64,000 bases of DNA from Botrimarina hoheduenensis (GCF_007859815.1 NZ_SJPH01000001.1:62001-126000), one strand, 5' to 3'; shown: positions 18,188 to 28,462, counted from the first letter of the stretch. Numbers and translations are program-made. Notes: generated from the sequence alone by a model not told the origin.

Positions 18188-18488
18188 CGGTCTTGAGCGG
18201 GCGAAAGGTGAAGGGCCGAAAGGGTTTACCGTGGCCCGCAGTCTAGGGGCCCGGGCTCCCAACGGTCAACGCCGCCGCCTTGCTCGATACCCAGAACGGT
18301 GTTCTCCCGGCGGACGCCGAGATCACCTCGCAAACTCTTTGGGAAGCGCTCGCTCAGTCCGATGTGCGCCGGCACAGGCGGGCGCACGTGAAGGATCTCA
18401 TAGCATGCGACGCCGACAACCGGCCACTTCCAAGGAACGCTCGGCTATCAGAACGACTGCTATTCGGCCGGGCTATTGGCCTGCTGCG
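18188..18488. other. Intergenic region between tkt and the S9 peptidase gene
   Basis: About 300 bases upstream of tkt and downstream of the peptidase, both on the minus strand. I see no convincing gene, RNA or strong hairpin. It must hold the tkt promoter, but no clear -35/-10 pair could be picked out. Confidence 0.5.
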
Positions 18489-20717
18489 CTACTCTTGAGG
18501 ATCGTCCCCTTCTTCGGCCTGGGGCATCTGCTTGCGCTCCGCGGGGAGCGCCGCGCTCAAGCCCGGCACGCCATCGGCTCCGGCCGGCACGTGGAGCGAT
18601 GACCCCTCGAAGTCCTTGCCGATCGGTTCGTAGCGCCCGCCCAGGTGCTCCGCCAAGAAAGCCTCGGTTACCGCATTGAAGCTCGTGCGATTCTCGGGCC
18701 GAGCGAAGCCGTGTCCCTCGTCCGGATACAACGCGTAGGTAACGGGGATGTTACGCGACTGCATCGCCTCGACAATTTGATCCGCCTCTAGCTGCGTCAC
18801 GCGCGGATCGTTGGCTCCCTGGCCAATCAAAAGCGGCCGCTCAATACGATCGACAAACCGTAGCGGAGAACGCTCGAGCAACGCCTCGCGTCCGGCGTCG
18901 GTTGACCAGTCGCCAACCCGGAGCTTCATGACGGGCATGAACTGGGACCAGTAGAGAGGAACGTTCTCGAGCAGCGTGACAAGGCTCGACGGTCCGACGA
19001 TGTCCACCCCGCAAGCAAACACATCAGGCGTAAAGGTCAGCCCCACGAGAGTGGCGTAGCCGCCGTAGCTGCCCCCCATGATCGCAACCTTATCACGCTG
19101 CGCGATCCCCTCGTCGATCGCCCACTCAACCGCGTCGATCAAGTCGTCGTGCATCTTGCCGGCCCACTCACCGTTGCTGGCATTGATGAAGTTCTTGCCG
19201 AAGCCCGTCGAACCGCGGTAGTTCACGCTCAGAACAGCGTAGCCACGGTTAGCGAGCCACTGGTGCGTGGGGTTGTAGCCCCACCCATCGCGTGACCAAG
19301 GGCCGCCGTGAACGTCCAGCACCAGCGGAACCGGGGCATCGGGCCGGCCATCGCCCTCGGGATCCACGCTGGCCGGTAGCGTCAGGTAGCTCACCAACGG
19401 GAGTCCGTCGCGGGCGGCGATCACGGGCGTGTGCATCTTCGCTAGCGGATAGTCATCAAGGTCCTCGCGGCTCTTGAACAGAAAACGCATCGAGCGCTCG
19501 CCGGTCGCGGCACCGCTTGCGGGTCGCGTATAGATGAAAAACTGAATCGCCCCGTCGTCCAAGATGTAGGCGACTGTCCAGCGGGTATCGTCCAAGGTGC
19601 GGCCCGTTACCTGGAACTCGCCATCGCGGAAGTCCTTGAGAAACTCGATATCGGGACGGATCGCCTCGTCGAGGATCTTCCACTCGATGCGGCTGTAGGT
19701 GAACGCCACCGCTTGGATGGTGTGCTCGGTCGGATGCACGAGCAGCCCGCCAACATCAGCGCGGGCATCCTCGGCCACCAGCGACACCTCGCCGGTGTCC
19801 AGATTCTTGGCGAACAGCCCGGCGGTGTCGCGCTCGCGGCTGTCCTCGTAGTACAGGGTGCGCCCGTCCTTGCTGAAGCCGGCCGGGCCGCTGGTCATGG
19901 CGTCTTCGCTGGTGAACTCGGCCATCGGCTGCCAGTCGTCGTACCCCTCGGGGCCGGGCTCGGCGGCGGTCGGTTCGAGCCACACCTGGCCCGCCTCGGG
20001 CGTGAAATTCACCGCCAGACGAACGCGCAGGTCTTCGTCGGTCACAAAGCCGGCAACGCCGGGGTTCTGCTGCAGCAGCTCGCGGTCGCCGCTCTTGAGA
20101 TCCACCCGATACAGATCGTGATACCGGGGATCGCGATCGTTGAGGCCCACGAGCAGCGTATCGGGGAAACGCTCGCTGGCTCCGGCGAGCTCGCCACGGA
20201 CCCCTTCGATCGGGGTCAGATCGATCGTTTGCTTGGTCTCGACATTGGTGGCATAGACGTGCCAGTTCTCGTCGCCGTCTTTGTCCTGGGAGTAGACGAT
20301 GTGCTTGCTGTTGTACGCCCAGCTGTGGCCACGGATGCCCCGTTTACGGTCGTCGGTAACCGGCTTGGCGGCAGCGGGGTCATCGGCCGGGCCGACCCAG
20401 ACGTTGAGCACTCCCTCGACGGGTTGCAGGTAGCTAAGCCACTTGCCGTCGGGGCTTAGCCGGGATTGCGCCTTATCCGGATTGCCGAACAGCACTTCCC
20501 GGGGAATCAGTGGCGTAGCTTGCCGGTCGGCGGTGTCTTGCGGGGTTTCCAGCGAGTCGTGCACGGTTGGCGTGGCGGTTATCGCCTGCGCAGCCGGGCC
20601 CGGGGCGACATCGCCGCAACCAACGATCATCGAAAGCAAAACGCCAAACAGGGTCAGCTCTGCCAAAAGGTCGAAGGGGCGTGAGAGCATCGGCAAGGGT
20701 GCGAAAGCAAGCAGCAT
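18489..20717 (-). CDS. S9-family prolyl-oligopeptidase-like peptidase, predicted lipoprotein
   Basis: A 742-residue serine peptidase. The N-terminal signal ends in lipobox MIVGC, so it is probably membrane-anchored on the periplasmic side. A long beta-propeller region (about 60-480) precedes an alpha/beta-hydrolase domain. That domain carries nucleophile motif [12 protein letters not shown], the acid in [16 protein letters not shown] and the catalytic His in [11 protein letters not shown], so the triad is complete. It is similar to dipeptidyl/acylaminoacyl peptidases that trim oligopeptides. The chosen ATG at 20717 has AGGGG about 7 bases upstream and starts the signal peptide, and the longer frame adds only Arg-rich sequence. 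It is divergent from comEC. Confidence 0.9.
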   Translation of the reverse strand: MLLAFAPLPMLSRPFDLLAELTLFGVLLSMIVGCGDVAPGPAAQAITATPTVHDSLETPQDTADRQATPLIPREVLFGNPDKAQSRLSPDGKWLSYLQPVEGVLNVWVGPADDPAAAKPVTDDRKRGIRGHSWAYNSKHIVYSQDKDGDENWHVYATNVETKQTIDLTPIEGVRGELAGASERFPDTLLVGLNDRDPRYHDLYRVDLKSGDRELLQQNPGVAGFVTDEDLRVRLAVNFTPEAGQVWLEPTAAEPGPEGYDDWQPMAEFTSEDAMTSGPAGFSKDGRTLYYEDSRERDTAGLFAKNLDTGEVSLVAEDARADVGGLLVHPTEHTIQAVAFTYSRIEWKILDEAIRPDIEFLKDFRDGEFQVTGRTLDDTRWTVAYILDDGAIQFFIYTRPASGAATGERSMRFLFKSREDLDDYPLAKMHTPVIAARDGLPLVSYLTLPASVDPEGDGRPDAPVPLVLDVHGGPWSRDGWGYNPTHQWLANRGYAVLSVNYRGSTGFGKNFINASNGEWAGKMHDDLIDAVEWAIDEGIAQRDKVAIMGGSYGGYATLVGLTFTPDVFACGVDIVGPSSLVTLLENVPLYWSQFMPVMKLRVGDWSTDAGREALLERSPLRFVDRIERPLLIGQGANDPRVTQLEADQIVEAMQSRNIPVTYALYPDEGHGFARPENRTSFNAVTEAFLAEHLGGRYEPIGKDFEGSSLHVPAGADGVPGLSAALPAERKQMPQAEEGDDPQE

Positions 20718-21146
20718 CGAGAGTCCCCTACGTCGGGAAGTGGAACGTTTGGTCGGACGGCGGCGGCTGGGTAGACGCCGACGAGGGCGAGATCGAAACA
20801 CGGAAGCGTCCCTCCTTGAAGCGACACGATCCGCCGGCATCTCTTACCGAGACGCAGATCGCATGCGTTGCTGAAAGAATTAGAGCGCTCCGTCCTTGGG
20901 CGCCGCCGGTCGAGTGCTCAGACCCCTTAGAGGAGGGCAAGACGCCCGCCATTGAGGAAACAACACTCGGCCCGGAGAGGCGATGGGGGAAAGCGTAACC
21001 CAGCATCGCCACTGCTGGCTACGCCGCCAAGCTCGCCCGAGTTCGCGCAACTCACCAACCCGCCCCTACCCGCCGGACTACCCCGCGCCCGCCGAATTAG
21101 CAAGCATTGCCAGCAACGCTGTCGGTACAATGGCCCCCAGCCCGCC
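20718..21146. other. Divergent intergenic region, S9 peptidase and comEC
   Basis: A 429-base region that must hold promoters for both divergent genes. The only promoter-like element I can see is TACAAT at 21126-21131 for comEC. Reading frames here are Arg/Pro-rich and unconvincing. Confidence 0.5.
21126..21131 (+). promoter_or_regulatory. Putative -10 box of comEC (TACAAT)
   Basis: TACAAT ends 15 bases before the comEC ATG, which would give a very short 5' leader. The 11-mer GTCGGTACAAT is identical to the -10 region ahead of rpsO at 25202-25212. No good -35 is found at 16-18 bases, so confidence is moderate. Confidence 0.4.
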
Positions 21147-23714
21147 ATGCCCGCTCGCCCCGATCCTGTCGAACAGCTCCGCAGCCGACGCGCCCGCCCC
21201 CTGTTACCAGCGGCAACGCCGCTGGTTGTTGTGGCCGGCGCGGCAGCCGGAGGCGTTTTGCTTAGTCGGCTAGGGGAGTTCTCCGACGGTGATGCGCTAG
21301 CCACGATGGCGCTCATCCCAGCCCTGCTAATCGCTTGGGCGTATTTCTGGCGGCGGAATCGGTTAAGCACCGCGGCTTGCTTGCTGATGACAGCGGTTGC
21401 GGGCGTGACGGTTCTCGGAACCGGTTTTGCTTGGCGGGCGTTTCCCCAGAACGACCTGGGCCGATATGCCCGGAGATCGCCTGAGCCCGTGGCGATCGAG
21501 GCGATCGTGCTGGCCCCGCCCACCAACTACGCGGCACCCGAACCCTCGCCATTCCGCGCGATCCCCGCTGAGCCACGGTTGGTCTTCCCTGTTCAAGTGA
21601 GTGCGCTACGCAACGGCGAAAGCTGGCAAGCGGTCGAGGGACGCTGCTTGGTTTCGGTAAGCGGAGCCGGGATTGAGCTGGAGCGGGGGCAACGCGTGCG
21701 GGTCTTCGGGCAGCTCCGTCGTCCGTCGCCGGCACTCAATCCGGGACAAGACGATGCGGCCGCCAACGCCCGCAACCAGCGCCGACTGGCAGCGGTATGG
21801 ACCAACACCGCACGCAGTGTCGAGTTGCTCGACCCCACGCAACCGCGTTCGGGGGTCGGCTTGCTGCTGGACCGCCTGCGGCGCTGGAGCGGCCAAACGT
21901 TTGACCGACGCCTTGGCGAAGAATCGGCCACGCTGGCCCGAGCGATGATCCTCGGCGATGGCGATCATTTATCCGGGGAACTCGTCCGGGCGTTCCGCCA
22001 AACCGGCGCGATCCATGCTTTGGTGGTGTCGGGTCTGCACGTCGGTATCGTCGCCGGCTTCGCGGCGGTGCTCGCTTGGCTACGTCTGCTCTCACGACAG
22101 CAAGCGCTGCTGTTGGGGGTCGCACTGGCGGTGAGCTATGTCATGCTGGTGGGGGGCAAACCGCCGGCGCTGCGCGCGGCGGTGGTCGGGGGGGTGCTCG
22201 CAGCGGCCGCGCTCGGACACCGCAACGCGCTCAGTTTCAACGCCCTGGCGGGAGCCGCCCTGGCGGTGCTGGCCGCTTCCCCCGGGGCATGGATGGCGAC
22301 CGGCACGCACCTCAGCTTTCTCGCAGCAGCGACCCTCCTCGCGTTTTCGAGCTTGGTACGAGCCTGGAGAGAAACGCACCGCTCCTCGGCACTGCAACGC
22401 CTGATTGAACGGACACGCCCCCACCACGAGCGCTGGCTGCACCGAACGGGCGTGGCGCTAGCGCTGACTTTTGGCGCTACCGTGGCCGTGCTGATCGTCG
22501 CGGGCCCGCTGCTCGCCGAGCGTTTCCATGTGATCTCCCCGGCCGCGATTCCGCTGGCTCCGGTCATCGGCGTGACGCTCCCCACCGTGCTGCTCTCAGG
22601 GTTGTCGCTGGGTGCTTTCGCGTCGTTGGAAGGCATCGCGCCCGAACTGGTGATCGAACCCGTGATGGGTTGTCTGGCCTGGGTTTGCCAAACCGCATGC
22701 ACCGCCCTGACAACCTCGGTCCGGTTTGCCGAACAGACCCCGGGGGGCTGGCTGCCGATTGCCGGGATGGGCACCGCGCGCCTGTTCTTCTGGTACGGCT
22801 GGCTCGCCGTGGCGGCGCAAGTTTGGCTTCATCAGCGTGCGTGGTGGGGGCTGACATGGCGAGCCGGGCTGGCGGGGCTCGCGTTGTCGATCAGCGGCTC
22901 CTGGCTGGCAACCCCTTCGCAAGCGCTTCGCTGCGAGGTGCTGGCCGTCGGCCACGGGGCCGCAACGCTTGTTAGCGCGCCCGGCGGGATCCACATACTG
23001 ATCGACGCGGGGTCGCTCGGCGATCCGGAACTGGTCTCCCAAACGCTCGCTCGCGCGCTGTGGGCACGGGGCGTCACCAAGCTCGACGCCATCATGCTCT
23101 CCCATGCCGATGTGGACCATTACAACGGCGTGCCCGGCTTGTTGGAGTATTTCCCCGTCAGGGCTATCTGGTGCTCTTATGGCATGTTTGACGCGGTCGA
23201 GGGCCCCGACGATCCGTCGGCCCCCGCCACACTCCAACGGCTGCTTGCCACTAAGCGGATACCCGTCCGACGCCTGCAGCAAGGGGATCGGCTCCGGCTA
23301 GGTAAAAGTGGTGCCGGGCTCGTGGTGCTACACCCCACCGACTTGGGCGTTGTGGGCTCGGATAACGCCAACAGTGTGGTCCTGGGACTAGAACACCAGG
23401 GCCGCCGGGTTCTGCTTCCGGGGGATCTCGAGTCACCCGGGCTCGAGCAGCTTTTGTTGCAGGAGCCCTACCCGTGCGACGTCCTGCTCGCCCCGCATCA
23501 TGGCAGCCGACGCAGCAACCCGCCGGGTTTCTCGGCTTGGTGTCGGCCCCAAACCGTGCTGATCAGCTCCGGCAGCCCGACCCCCGCCACCGCGACCGAA
23601 TACCGCACCGCGGGGGCGAAAGTGCTCAATACCTTCGAGCAAGGAGCGCTCACCGTGCGTATCGAGGAAGCAATGCTGGCGATTGAGCCTTTCCACAAGG
23701 CCCCGCAGCGCTAA
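21147..23714 (+). CDS. comEC: ComEC/Rec2 DNA-internalisation protein
   Basis: An 855-residue membrane protein with the full ComEC architecture. It has N-terminal membrane helices and an OB-like DUF4131 segment (about 80-230), then the Competence domain of many helices with VSGLHVGIVAGFAAVL and GGKPPALRAAVVGGVL. A C-terminal metallo-beta-lactamase domain (about 590-850) carries SHADVDHYNG, the first metal His/Asp cluster, and LAPHHGSRRSN. It is the channel that brings single-stranded DNA across the inner membrane in transformation. No pilus or other com genes adjoin it, and planctomycete comEC is usually solitary. The frame is open 65 codons upstream, and the ATG at 21147 is preferred because it starts just ahead of the first membrane segments. 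Confidence 0.92.
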   Translation: MPARPDPVEQLRSRRARPLLPAATPLVVVAGAAAGGVLLSRLGEFSDGDALATMALIPALLIAWAYFWRRNRLSTAACLLMTAVAGVTVLGTGFAWRAFPQNDLGRYARRSPEPVAIEAIVLAPPTNYAAPEPSPFRAIPAEPRLVFPVQVSALRNGESWQAVEGRCLVSVSGAGIELERGQRVRVFGQLRRPSPALNPGQDDAAANARNQRRLAAVWTNTARSVELLDPTQPRSGVGLLLDRLRRWSGQTFDRRLGEESATLARAMILGDGDHLSGELVRAFRQTGAIHALVVSGLHVGIVAGFAAVLAWLRLLSRQQALLLGVALAVSYVMLVGGKPPALRAAVVGGVLAAAALGHRNALSFNALAGAALAVLAASPGAWMATGTHLSFLAAATLLAFSSLVRAWRETHRSSALQRLIERTRPHHERWLHRTGVALALTFGATVAVLIVAGPLLAERFHVISPAAIPLAPVIGVTLPTVLLSGLSLGAFASLEGIAPELVIEPVMGCLAWVCQTACTALTTSVRFAEQTPGGWLPIAGMGTARLFFWYGWLAVAAQVWLHQRAWWGLTWRAGLAGLALSISGSWLATPSQALRCEVLAVGHGAATLVSAPGGIHILIDAGSLGDPELVSQTLARALWARGVTKLDAIMLSHADVDHYNGVPGLLEYFPVRAIWCSYGMFDAVEGPDDPSAPATLQRLLATKRIPVRRLQQGDRLRLGKSGAGLVVLHPTDLGVVGSDNANSVVLGLEHQGRRVLLPGDLESPGLEQLLLQEPYPCDVLLAPHHGSRRSNPPGFSAWCRPQTVLISSGSPTPATATEYRTAGAKVLNTFEQGALTVRIEEAMLAIEPFHKAPQR

Positions 23715-24036
23715 ATCCCCTCTTTTTGCTCCCCCCAGCCCATCGGAAACAACGGCCGCTCCGCAGCTCTACGGAAAGTCCTGTTGCACGTGATTCTCCC
23801 CCCGAAGAAGGGGCGTCGGCCTAGCCACAAGCGGCCGGACCGCCTATCTTTCCACGCGTACTCGATAACCGCTGAGAAGCGGTCTCAACACTTACACCCA
23901 TCAGCCGTTGCCCCTTCGGGGAATTGCATCTGAGTCCGATGCTCGGCGATGCCGAGCCAATCCTCGGACGCTCCTTGCCTCCCCCTCGCTTTCCCGGCGT
24001 GCTTGGCAACCGCCCCCATCCTATCCGGTTTCTTTC
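23715..24036. other. Intergenic region comEC-desaturase
   Basis: A 322-base region without a convincing gene. It contains one perfect 7-bp inverted repeat (23941-23947 with 23951-23957, GAT spacer), 80 bases before the desaturase start. This could be a leader hairpin or an operator. Confidence 0.5.
23941..23957 (+). promoter_or_regulatory. Perfect hairpin/palindrome in the desaturase leader
   Basis: GCTCGGC, a 3-base spacer and GCCGAGC. The arms match perfectly. Position within the presumed 5' leader suggests mRNA structure or a repressor site, and nothing further supports a specific role. Confidence 0.3.
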
Positions 24037-25032
24037 ATGTCGATCATCTCTCCGCAACCTCCGCGCACCGGTTCGACCGCGAAGAAAGCTGTCGCGGCTC
24101 CCGCCCAGGAAAACGCCCAGGGCATGAGTCAACCGATGGATCCGATGAACTCGTGGGCAATGTGGCGGCGCGGTGCCGACTGGCCGACGGTCGTGTGGAT
24201 CACGGTCGTCCACGCCTCGGCACTGGCGGCACCTTTTTACTTTAGCTGGCAGGGCTTTACCGCTTTCGTCCTGCTGTACATCGCAACGGGCATGTTCGGC
24301 ATCTGCATGGGCTACCATCGGTTGCTAACCCACGGAAGCTTCCAGACCTATCGGCCGATCCGCTGGCTGCTGGCCTTCTTGGGCGGTCTGTCGGGCGAGG
24401 GTTCGGCGCTGACCTGGGTGGCGAATCACCGCAAGCACCACAAATTCAGCGACAAAGCGGGCGATCCGCACTCGCCGCGCCATGGCAAGTGGTGGGCCCA
24501 CATTTTCTGGTTCATGCCGAATCTAGGCCAGAAGTGGCGCAAAGAGGTCCTAGAGCGCTACGCACCCGACATGATGAAAGACCGCGTGATGGTGTGGCTC
24601 GACCGCATGTTCTTGCCGTCGCAGTTTGCGATGGGGGCCGTGCTGTACGCGATCGGTTACTACGGAACCGCGCTGGGCATGGGTGGTGAGAACGCGGTTT
24701 ACTACGGCTGCTCGATGTTCTTTTGGGGACTCGCCCTGCGGATGGTCTACGTCATGCACGTGACCTGGCTGATCAACTCGGCAACACACCTCTGGGGCTA
24801 CCGCAACTACGAAACCACCGACGACAGCAAGAATCTGTGGTGGGTTGCGCTGCTCTCATTCGGCGAGGGTTGGCACAACAACCATCACGCCTATCAGCGT
24901 GTCGCCGCACAGGGGCACAAATGGTGGGAGCTGGATACCACCAATTGGGCGATTCTGGCGATGGAGAAGCTCGGCCTGGCCTGGAATGTGGTCCGCGTGC
25001 GGGATATTCCCGACGGAACCCGCCCCGCCTGA
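24037..25032 (+). CDS. Acyl-CoA/acyl-lipid fatty acid desaturase
   Basis: A 331-residue di-iron membrane desaturase of the stearoyl-CoA desaturase-like group, introducing a cis double bond into fatty acyl chains. The three histidine boxes are intact: HRLLTH (first), HRKHH (second) and GWHNNHHAY (third), placed between paired hydrophobic helices. The N-terminal 35 residues are Ala/Gln-rich and soluble. The ATG at 24037 is chosen, and the frame upstream is Arg/Pro-rich noise. It is a stand-alone gene. Its likely role is membrane fluidity control, and the regiospecificity cannot be read from sequence. Confidence 0.92.
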   Translation: MSIISPQPPRTGSTAKKAVAAPAQENAQGMSQPMDPMNSWAMWRRGADWPTVVWITVVHASALAAPFYFSWQGFTAFVLLYIATGMFGICMGYHRLLTHGSFQTYRPIRWLLAFLGGLSGEGSALTWVANHRKHHKFSDKAGDPHSPRHGKWWAHIFWFMPNLGQKWRKEVLERYAPDMMKDRVMVWLDRMFLPSQFAMGAVLYAIGYYGTALGMGGENAVYYGCSMFFWGLALRMVYVMHVTWLINSATHLWGYRNYETTDDSKNLWWVALLSFGEGWHNNHHAYQRVAAQGHKWWELDTTNWAILAMEKLGLAWNVVRVRDIPDGTRPA

Positions 25033-25458
25033 GGCCCTACCGAACGAAGCTGCCGCACAGCTGCCGAACTATTACGGCAGGATGAAGGGGCCCAAAATCG
25101 GCCTAACGGCGGGAGAAGAGCGTTTTCGGCCCTCCGCTGGCAAGCTCTCCGACCGCAAAAGCCCGAATCCTCCCCCCGTTGGCGTTGCAAGCGTCGCGGC
25201 GGTCGGTACAATCCGGGGCTTGCAGCGTAAACGAACTTAACCACTATCGAGGCGGCGGCCGCCGTGGCCCCGCACAGGAGCAGGTGCACCCCCCGCAAAC
25301 GAAGCGGCAGGGACCACGCACCAGACGATGACACACCGACGGAACTCCCTTCCCTCCTTAGCGACGTCCTGAAGGCCGTCGATTCGTCACCCCGCAACGG
25401 GCGCGGTGGCATAGCAGGGCGGAGTTGCTAGGCAGAAATCACAGCAGGCATTTTTTTA
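25033..25458. other. Leader region of rpsO
   Basis: A 426-base intergenic region containing the putative rpsO promoter and a ~240-base untranslated leader. The leader is G/C-rich, with a palindromic GGCGGCCGCC core at about 25252-25265. Long leaders before rpsO often hold S15 autoregulatory structure, but I cannot fold this one reliably. No gene is seen. Confidence 0.5.
25185..25212 (+). promoter_or_regulatory. rpsO: Putative sigma-70-type promoter of rpsO
   Basis: TTGCAA (25185-25190) and TACAAT (25207-25212) are separated by 16 bases, close to the consensus for the housekeeping sigma factor. This is the best promoter-like pair in the window. Transcription would start near 25219 and give a leader of about 240 bases before rpsO. 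Confidence 0.6.
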
Positions 25459-25728
25459 ATGGCGCTTACGACCGAGAAGACCAGCAGCATTTCGAAGGAC
25501 TTCGGACGGAACGAGTCGGATTCCGGCTCGCCCGAGGTACAGATCGCGCTGCTCACGACTCGGATCGCCGAGATGACTGAGCACATGCAAGTTCACAGCA
25601 AGGACTTCGCCAGTCGGCGTGGTCTGCTGCGGATGGTGAGCCGTCGTCGCCGCCTGCTGGACTACGTCAAGCGAAAGAACCCGCAGATGTATCTCGATCT
25701 GTTGCAGCGGTTGGGAATCCGCAAGTAA
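25459..25728 (+). CDS. rpsO: 30S ribosomal protein S15
   Basis: An 89-residue ribosomal protein of exactly the usual length. It shows the S15 landmarks: [52 protein letters not shown], and [12 protein letters not shown] at the end. It binds 16S rRNA helices 20-22 and nucleates the platform of the small subunit. It is followed in the same direction by pnp, the conserved rpsO-pnp order, though the gap of 549 bases is longer than usual. Confidence 0.97.
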   Translation: MALTTEKTSSISKDFGRNESDSGSPEVQIALLTTRIAEMTEHMQVHSKDFASRRGLLRMVSRRRRLLDYVKRKNPQMYLDLLQRLGIRK

Positions 25729-26277
25729 GCGTCCGCCTTGTCGGCCGCTTGGCCGATCGGTGTCGCTTCGACTCGGCCTTCTCAGACGATTTCTGTCGCA
25801 AGCTTTTCCGACGCATGTCGGTGAGCGTAACGAGACTCCACGACTTCCAACTGGGTCATGCCCTCGCATGACATGGTTTTGGCTGGAGGATTCTCGATCG
25901 CCCCTACCGAGACGCGTCGCTTAACGACGCCGTACCGACGGCCCGCACCGCGGTTCCCTCCCGGGAAGGCAAGCGGCAGCCACGGGCTCCCCCGCAACGC
26001 AACACCGCGTGACGGGCCCGCAACTCGGCATCCAAAAGCAGTTTCCACCAGCGGGCTCACAACCCCCACAACCACGTCCCCCCAACGCCCGCGTGTCGGG
26101 CTCAGCGGACCTTACAAACCACCAATCGGTCAAACGGCTCACCCACGGCTCTGCCCGGAATCAGCCCCGTCCAACTGCACGCGCTAACAGCTCTTTCGGT
26201 GAATCGTCGTTCGCCGAACAAATCAACCACTTTTTCGCTCAGTCTTCGTTTATCACGTCAGTAAAGGAATTGAAGTT
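25729..26277. other. Long rpsO-pnp intergenic region
   Basis: 549 bases without a convincing gene. Reading frames on both strands are short and have Pro/Arg-rich composition. A 6-bp hairpin follows rpsO (25741-25746 with 25751-25756, loop GCTT) and could attenuate or terminate transcription. The last ~90 bases are AT-richer and probably form the pnp leader, with AAAGGA (26263-26268) ahead of the TTG start. In other bacteria this gap holds the RNase III-processed pnp autoregulation hairpin, but I cannot demonstrate one here. Confidence 0.5.
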
Positions 26278-28398
26278 TTGGAACGCACCTTCGTAGAGAA
26301 GCAGATCGGCCGTAGCACGATCAAGATCGAGACCGGTGCCCTCGGCAAGCAAGCCGCGGGTTGTGTGCTGGTCTCGCTAGGCGAGACGGTCGTGCTGACC
26401 GCCGCCGCCACCAGCGCCCCTCGACCGGGCCTCGACTTCTTCCCGCTCACGTGTGATTACCGCGAACGGTTCGCCGCGGCGGGCAAGTTCCCCGGCGGCT
26501 TCCTCAAGCGTGAAGGACGTCCGACGACGAAAGAGACGCTCACCTCGCGTCTGATGGACCGCCCGATCCGCCCGATGTTCGCGGCCGGATTTATCGATGA
26601 GGTACAGGTCCAAGCGATGGTCGTCGCGAGCGATCGCCAGAACGACGGCGACGTGCTGGCGATGATCGGTGCTTCGGCAGCGCTAACGATCTCGTCCATG
26701 CCGTTTCAGGGCCCGTTGGGCTCCGTGCGGATTGGCAAGATCGACGGCAAGCTGGTCGCCTTCCCGACCGCTGACGAGCTCGAGTTCAGCGAACTCGACC
26801 TGATCGTCTCGGGCACGAAAGACGCGATCCTCATGATCGAGGGCTTCGCCCGCGAGATGCCCGAGGACGAGATGACCGAGGCGCTGCTCGAAGCGCATCG
26901 TCTGGTCGGCGAGCTGTGCGACATGCAGCTCGAACTGCGTCAGAAGCTCGGTGTGGCTCCCAGCACCTACGTTTCGCCCGAGCCGAATGGGCTGCTTGAG
27001 AAGCTGGACGCCGCGTACGGGGCCAAGCTCAAGGCTGCCAAGCTAATCGCCGGCAAGCAGGACCGGTCCGAGGCTTGCAGCGCGCTGAAGGCCGAAGCGA
27101 TCGCGGCGATGATCCCCGATCCCAAGGCCGAAGGGGCCATCGAACTGGGCGCGCTCAAGAATGCTTGGCACGACCTCGAGGCCAAAGTCATTCGCGCCTC
27201 GATTCTCGAAGGAACCCGTCCCGATGGTCGCGGCTCGAAAGACCTCCGGGGCATCACCTGCGAGGTGGACGTCCTGCCGCGCGTTCACGGCTCGGCGGTC
27301 TTCCAGCGTGGCGAAACGCAGTCGCTGATCACCATCGCCCTGGGCACGGGGCGTGACGAGCAACGCGTCGACGGCCTGTTCGAGGAGTACAGCAAGCGGT
27401 TCATGCTGGACTACAACTTCCCCAGCTTCTCGGTCGGTGAGTGCCGCCCGATCCGGGGACCCGGTCGCCGCGAGATCGGCCACGGCATGCTCGCCGAGCG
27501 CTCGGTGAACCCCATCCTGCCCGAGCACGATGACTTCCCCTACACGATCCGCGTGATCTCGGACATTCTCGAATCGAACGGATCGAGTTCGATGGCGAGC
27601 GTCTGTGGTGCCACCCTCGGCCTGATGGCCGCGGGCGTGCCGATCACCAACCCGGTGGCGGGGATCTCGGTCGGCCTGGTGAAGGAAGGCGAGCAATGGA
27701 CGCTGCTGACCGACATCCTGGGCGACGAGGATCACTTCGGCGACATGGACTTCAAGATCGCCGGCACCCAGAACGGCATCACGGGCATCCAGCTCGACCT
27801 GAAGATCATGGGCATCAGCGAGGAGATCATCCGCGCCACGCTCCAGCAGAGCCGCGAGGCCCGGATCGAAATCCTGCGAGCCATGCTCAGCACGATCCAG
27901 CGGCCGCGTGAGACCACCGCCGAATCGGCACCCCGACTGGTTCGGACCAGCATCAACCCGGAGAAGATCGGCCTGCTGATCGGTCCGGGCGGCAAAACGA
28001 TCCGTGGCATCCAAGAGGACTGCGGCGTGCAGATCGACGTCGACGAGGACGGCACGATCACGATCGCCGGGCCGGACCAAGAGACCGTCACCGCCGGCCT
28101 GGGCCGGGTCGAGGCGCTCACCGCCAGCGTGCAGGTGGGACGCATCTACGACGGCAAGGTCAGCAGCATCAAGGACTTCGGTGCCTTCATCGAGATCCTG
28201 CCCGGCAAGGACGGACTCTGCCACATCTCGGAGCTGTCCGACGGCTACGTTGCCAGCGTCGGCGACATCTGCAAGGTCGGCGATCGCATGAAGGTCAAGG
28301 TCATCGCCGTCGATGACCAAGACCGCGTCAAGCTGAGCCGCAAGGCCGCCATGGCCGAAGCGGAAGGCGAGAAGCAGCCGGCCAGCACCGAAGCCTGA
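26278..28398 (+). CDS. pnp: Polyribonucleotide nucleotidyltransferase (PNPase)
   Basis: A 706-residue 3'-5' phosphorolytic exoribonuclease of the RNA degradosome. In order, it has a first RNase PH domain (about 10-145), the all-helical linker, a second catalytic RNase PH domain with FQRGETQSLITIALGT and GDEDHFGDMDFKIAGT, a KH domain (INPEKIGLLIGPGGKTIRGI) and an S1 domain (GRIYDGKVSSIKDFGAFIEIL) before a short charged tail. Length and order are typical. It begins with TTG at 26278, directly before the conserved first strand. A strong rho-independent terminator follows at 28424. Confidence 0.97.
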   Translation: MERTFVEKQIGRSTIKIETGALGKQAAGCVLVSLGETVVLTAAATSAPRPGLDFFPLTCDYRERFAAAGKFPGGFLKREGRPTTKETLTSRLMDRPIRPMFAAGFIDEVQVQAMVVASDRQNDGDVLAMIGASAALTISSMPFQGPLGSVRIGKIDGKLVAFPTADELEFSELDLIVSGTKDAILMIEGFAREMPEDEMTEALLEAHRLVGELCDMQLELRQKLGVAPSTYVSPEPNGLLEKLDAAYGAKLKAAKLIAGKQDRSEACSALKAEAIAAMIPDPKAEGAIELGALKNAWHDLEAKVIRASILEGTRPDGRGSKDLRGITCEVDVLPRVHGSAVFQRGETQSLITIALGTGRDEQRVDGLFEEYSKRFMLDYNFPSFSVGECRPIRGPGRREIGHGMLAERSVNPILPEHDDFPYTIRVISDILESNGSSSMASVCGATLGLMAAGVPITNPVAGISVGLVKEGEQWTLLTDILGDEDHFGDMDFKIAGTQNGITGIQLDLKIMGISEEIIRATLQQSREARIEILRAMLSTIQRPRETTAESAPRLVRTSINPEKIGLLIGPGGKTIRGIQEDCGVQIDVDEDGTITIAGPDQETVTAGLGRVEALTASVQVGRIYDGKVSSIKDFGAFIEILPGKDGLCHISELSDGYVASVGDICKVGDRMKVKVIAVDDQDRVKLSRKAAMAEAEGEKQPASTEA

Positions 28399-28423
28399 GA
28401 CGAACCATGACGACCTAAAAGCG

Positions 28424-28462
28424 AGAGCCGGGCCTCCTCGCGGGGCCCGGCTCTTTTTTATT
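28424..28462 (+). terminator. Rho-independent terminator of pnp
   Basis: A perfect 11-bp G/C-rich stem (28424-28434 with 28444-28454) and 9-base loop is followed by a six-T run and TATT, 25 bases after the pnp stop. This is a textbook intrinsic terminator. Confidence 0.9.

Noticed and set aside
19713-20459. Plus-strand frame of 248 codons inside the S9 peptidase gene
   Set aside because: Antisense shadow of a well-supported peptidase gene.
25782-26187. Short frames on both strands in the rpsO-pnp gap
   Set aside because: Pro/Arg/Thr-rich products without ribosome binding sites, signal or domain. They are more likely non-coding.
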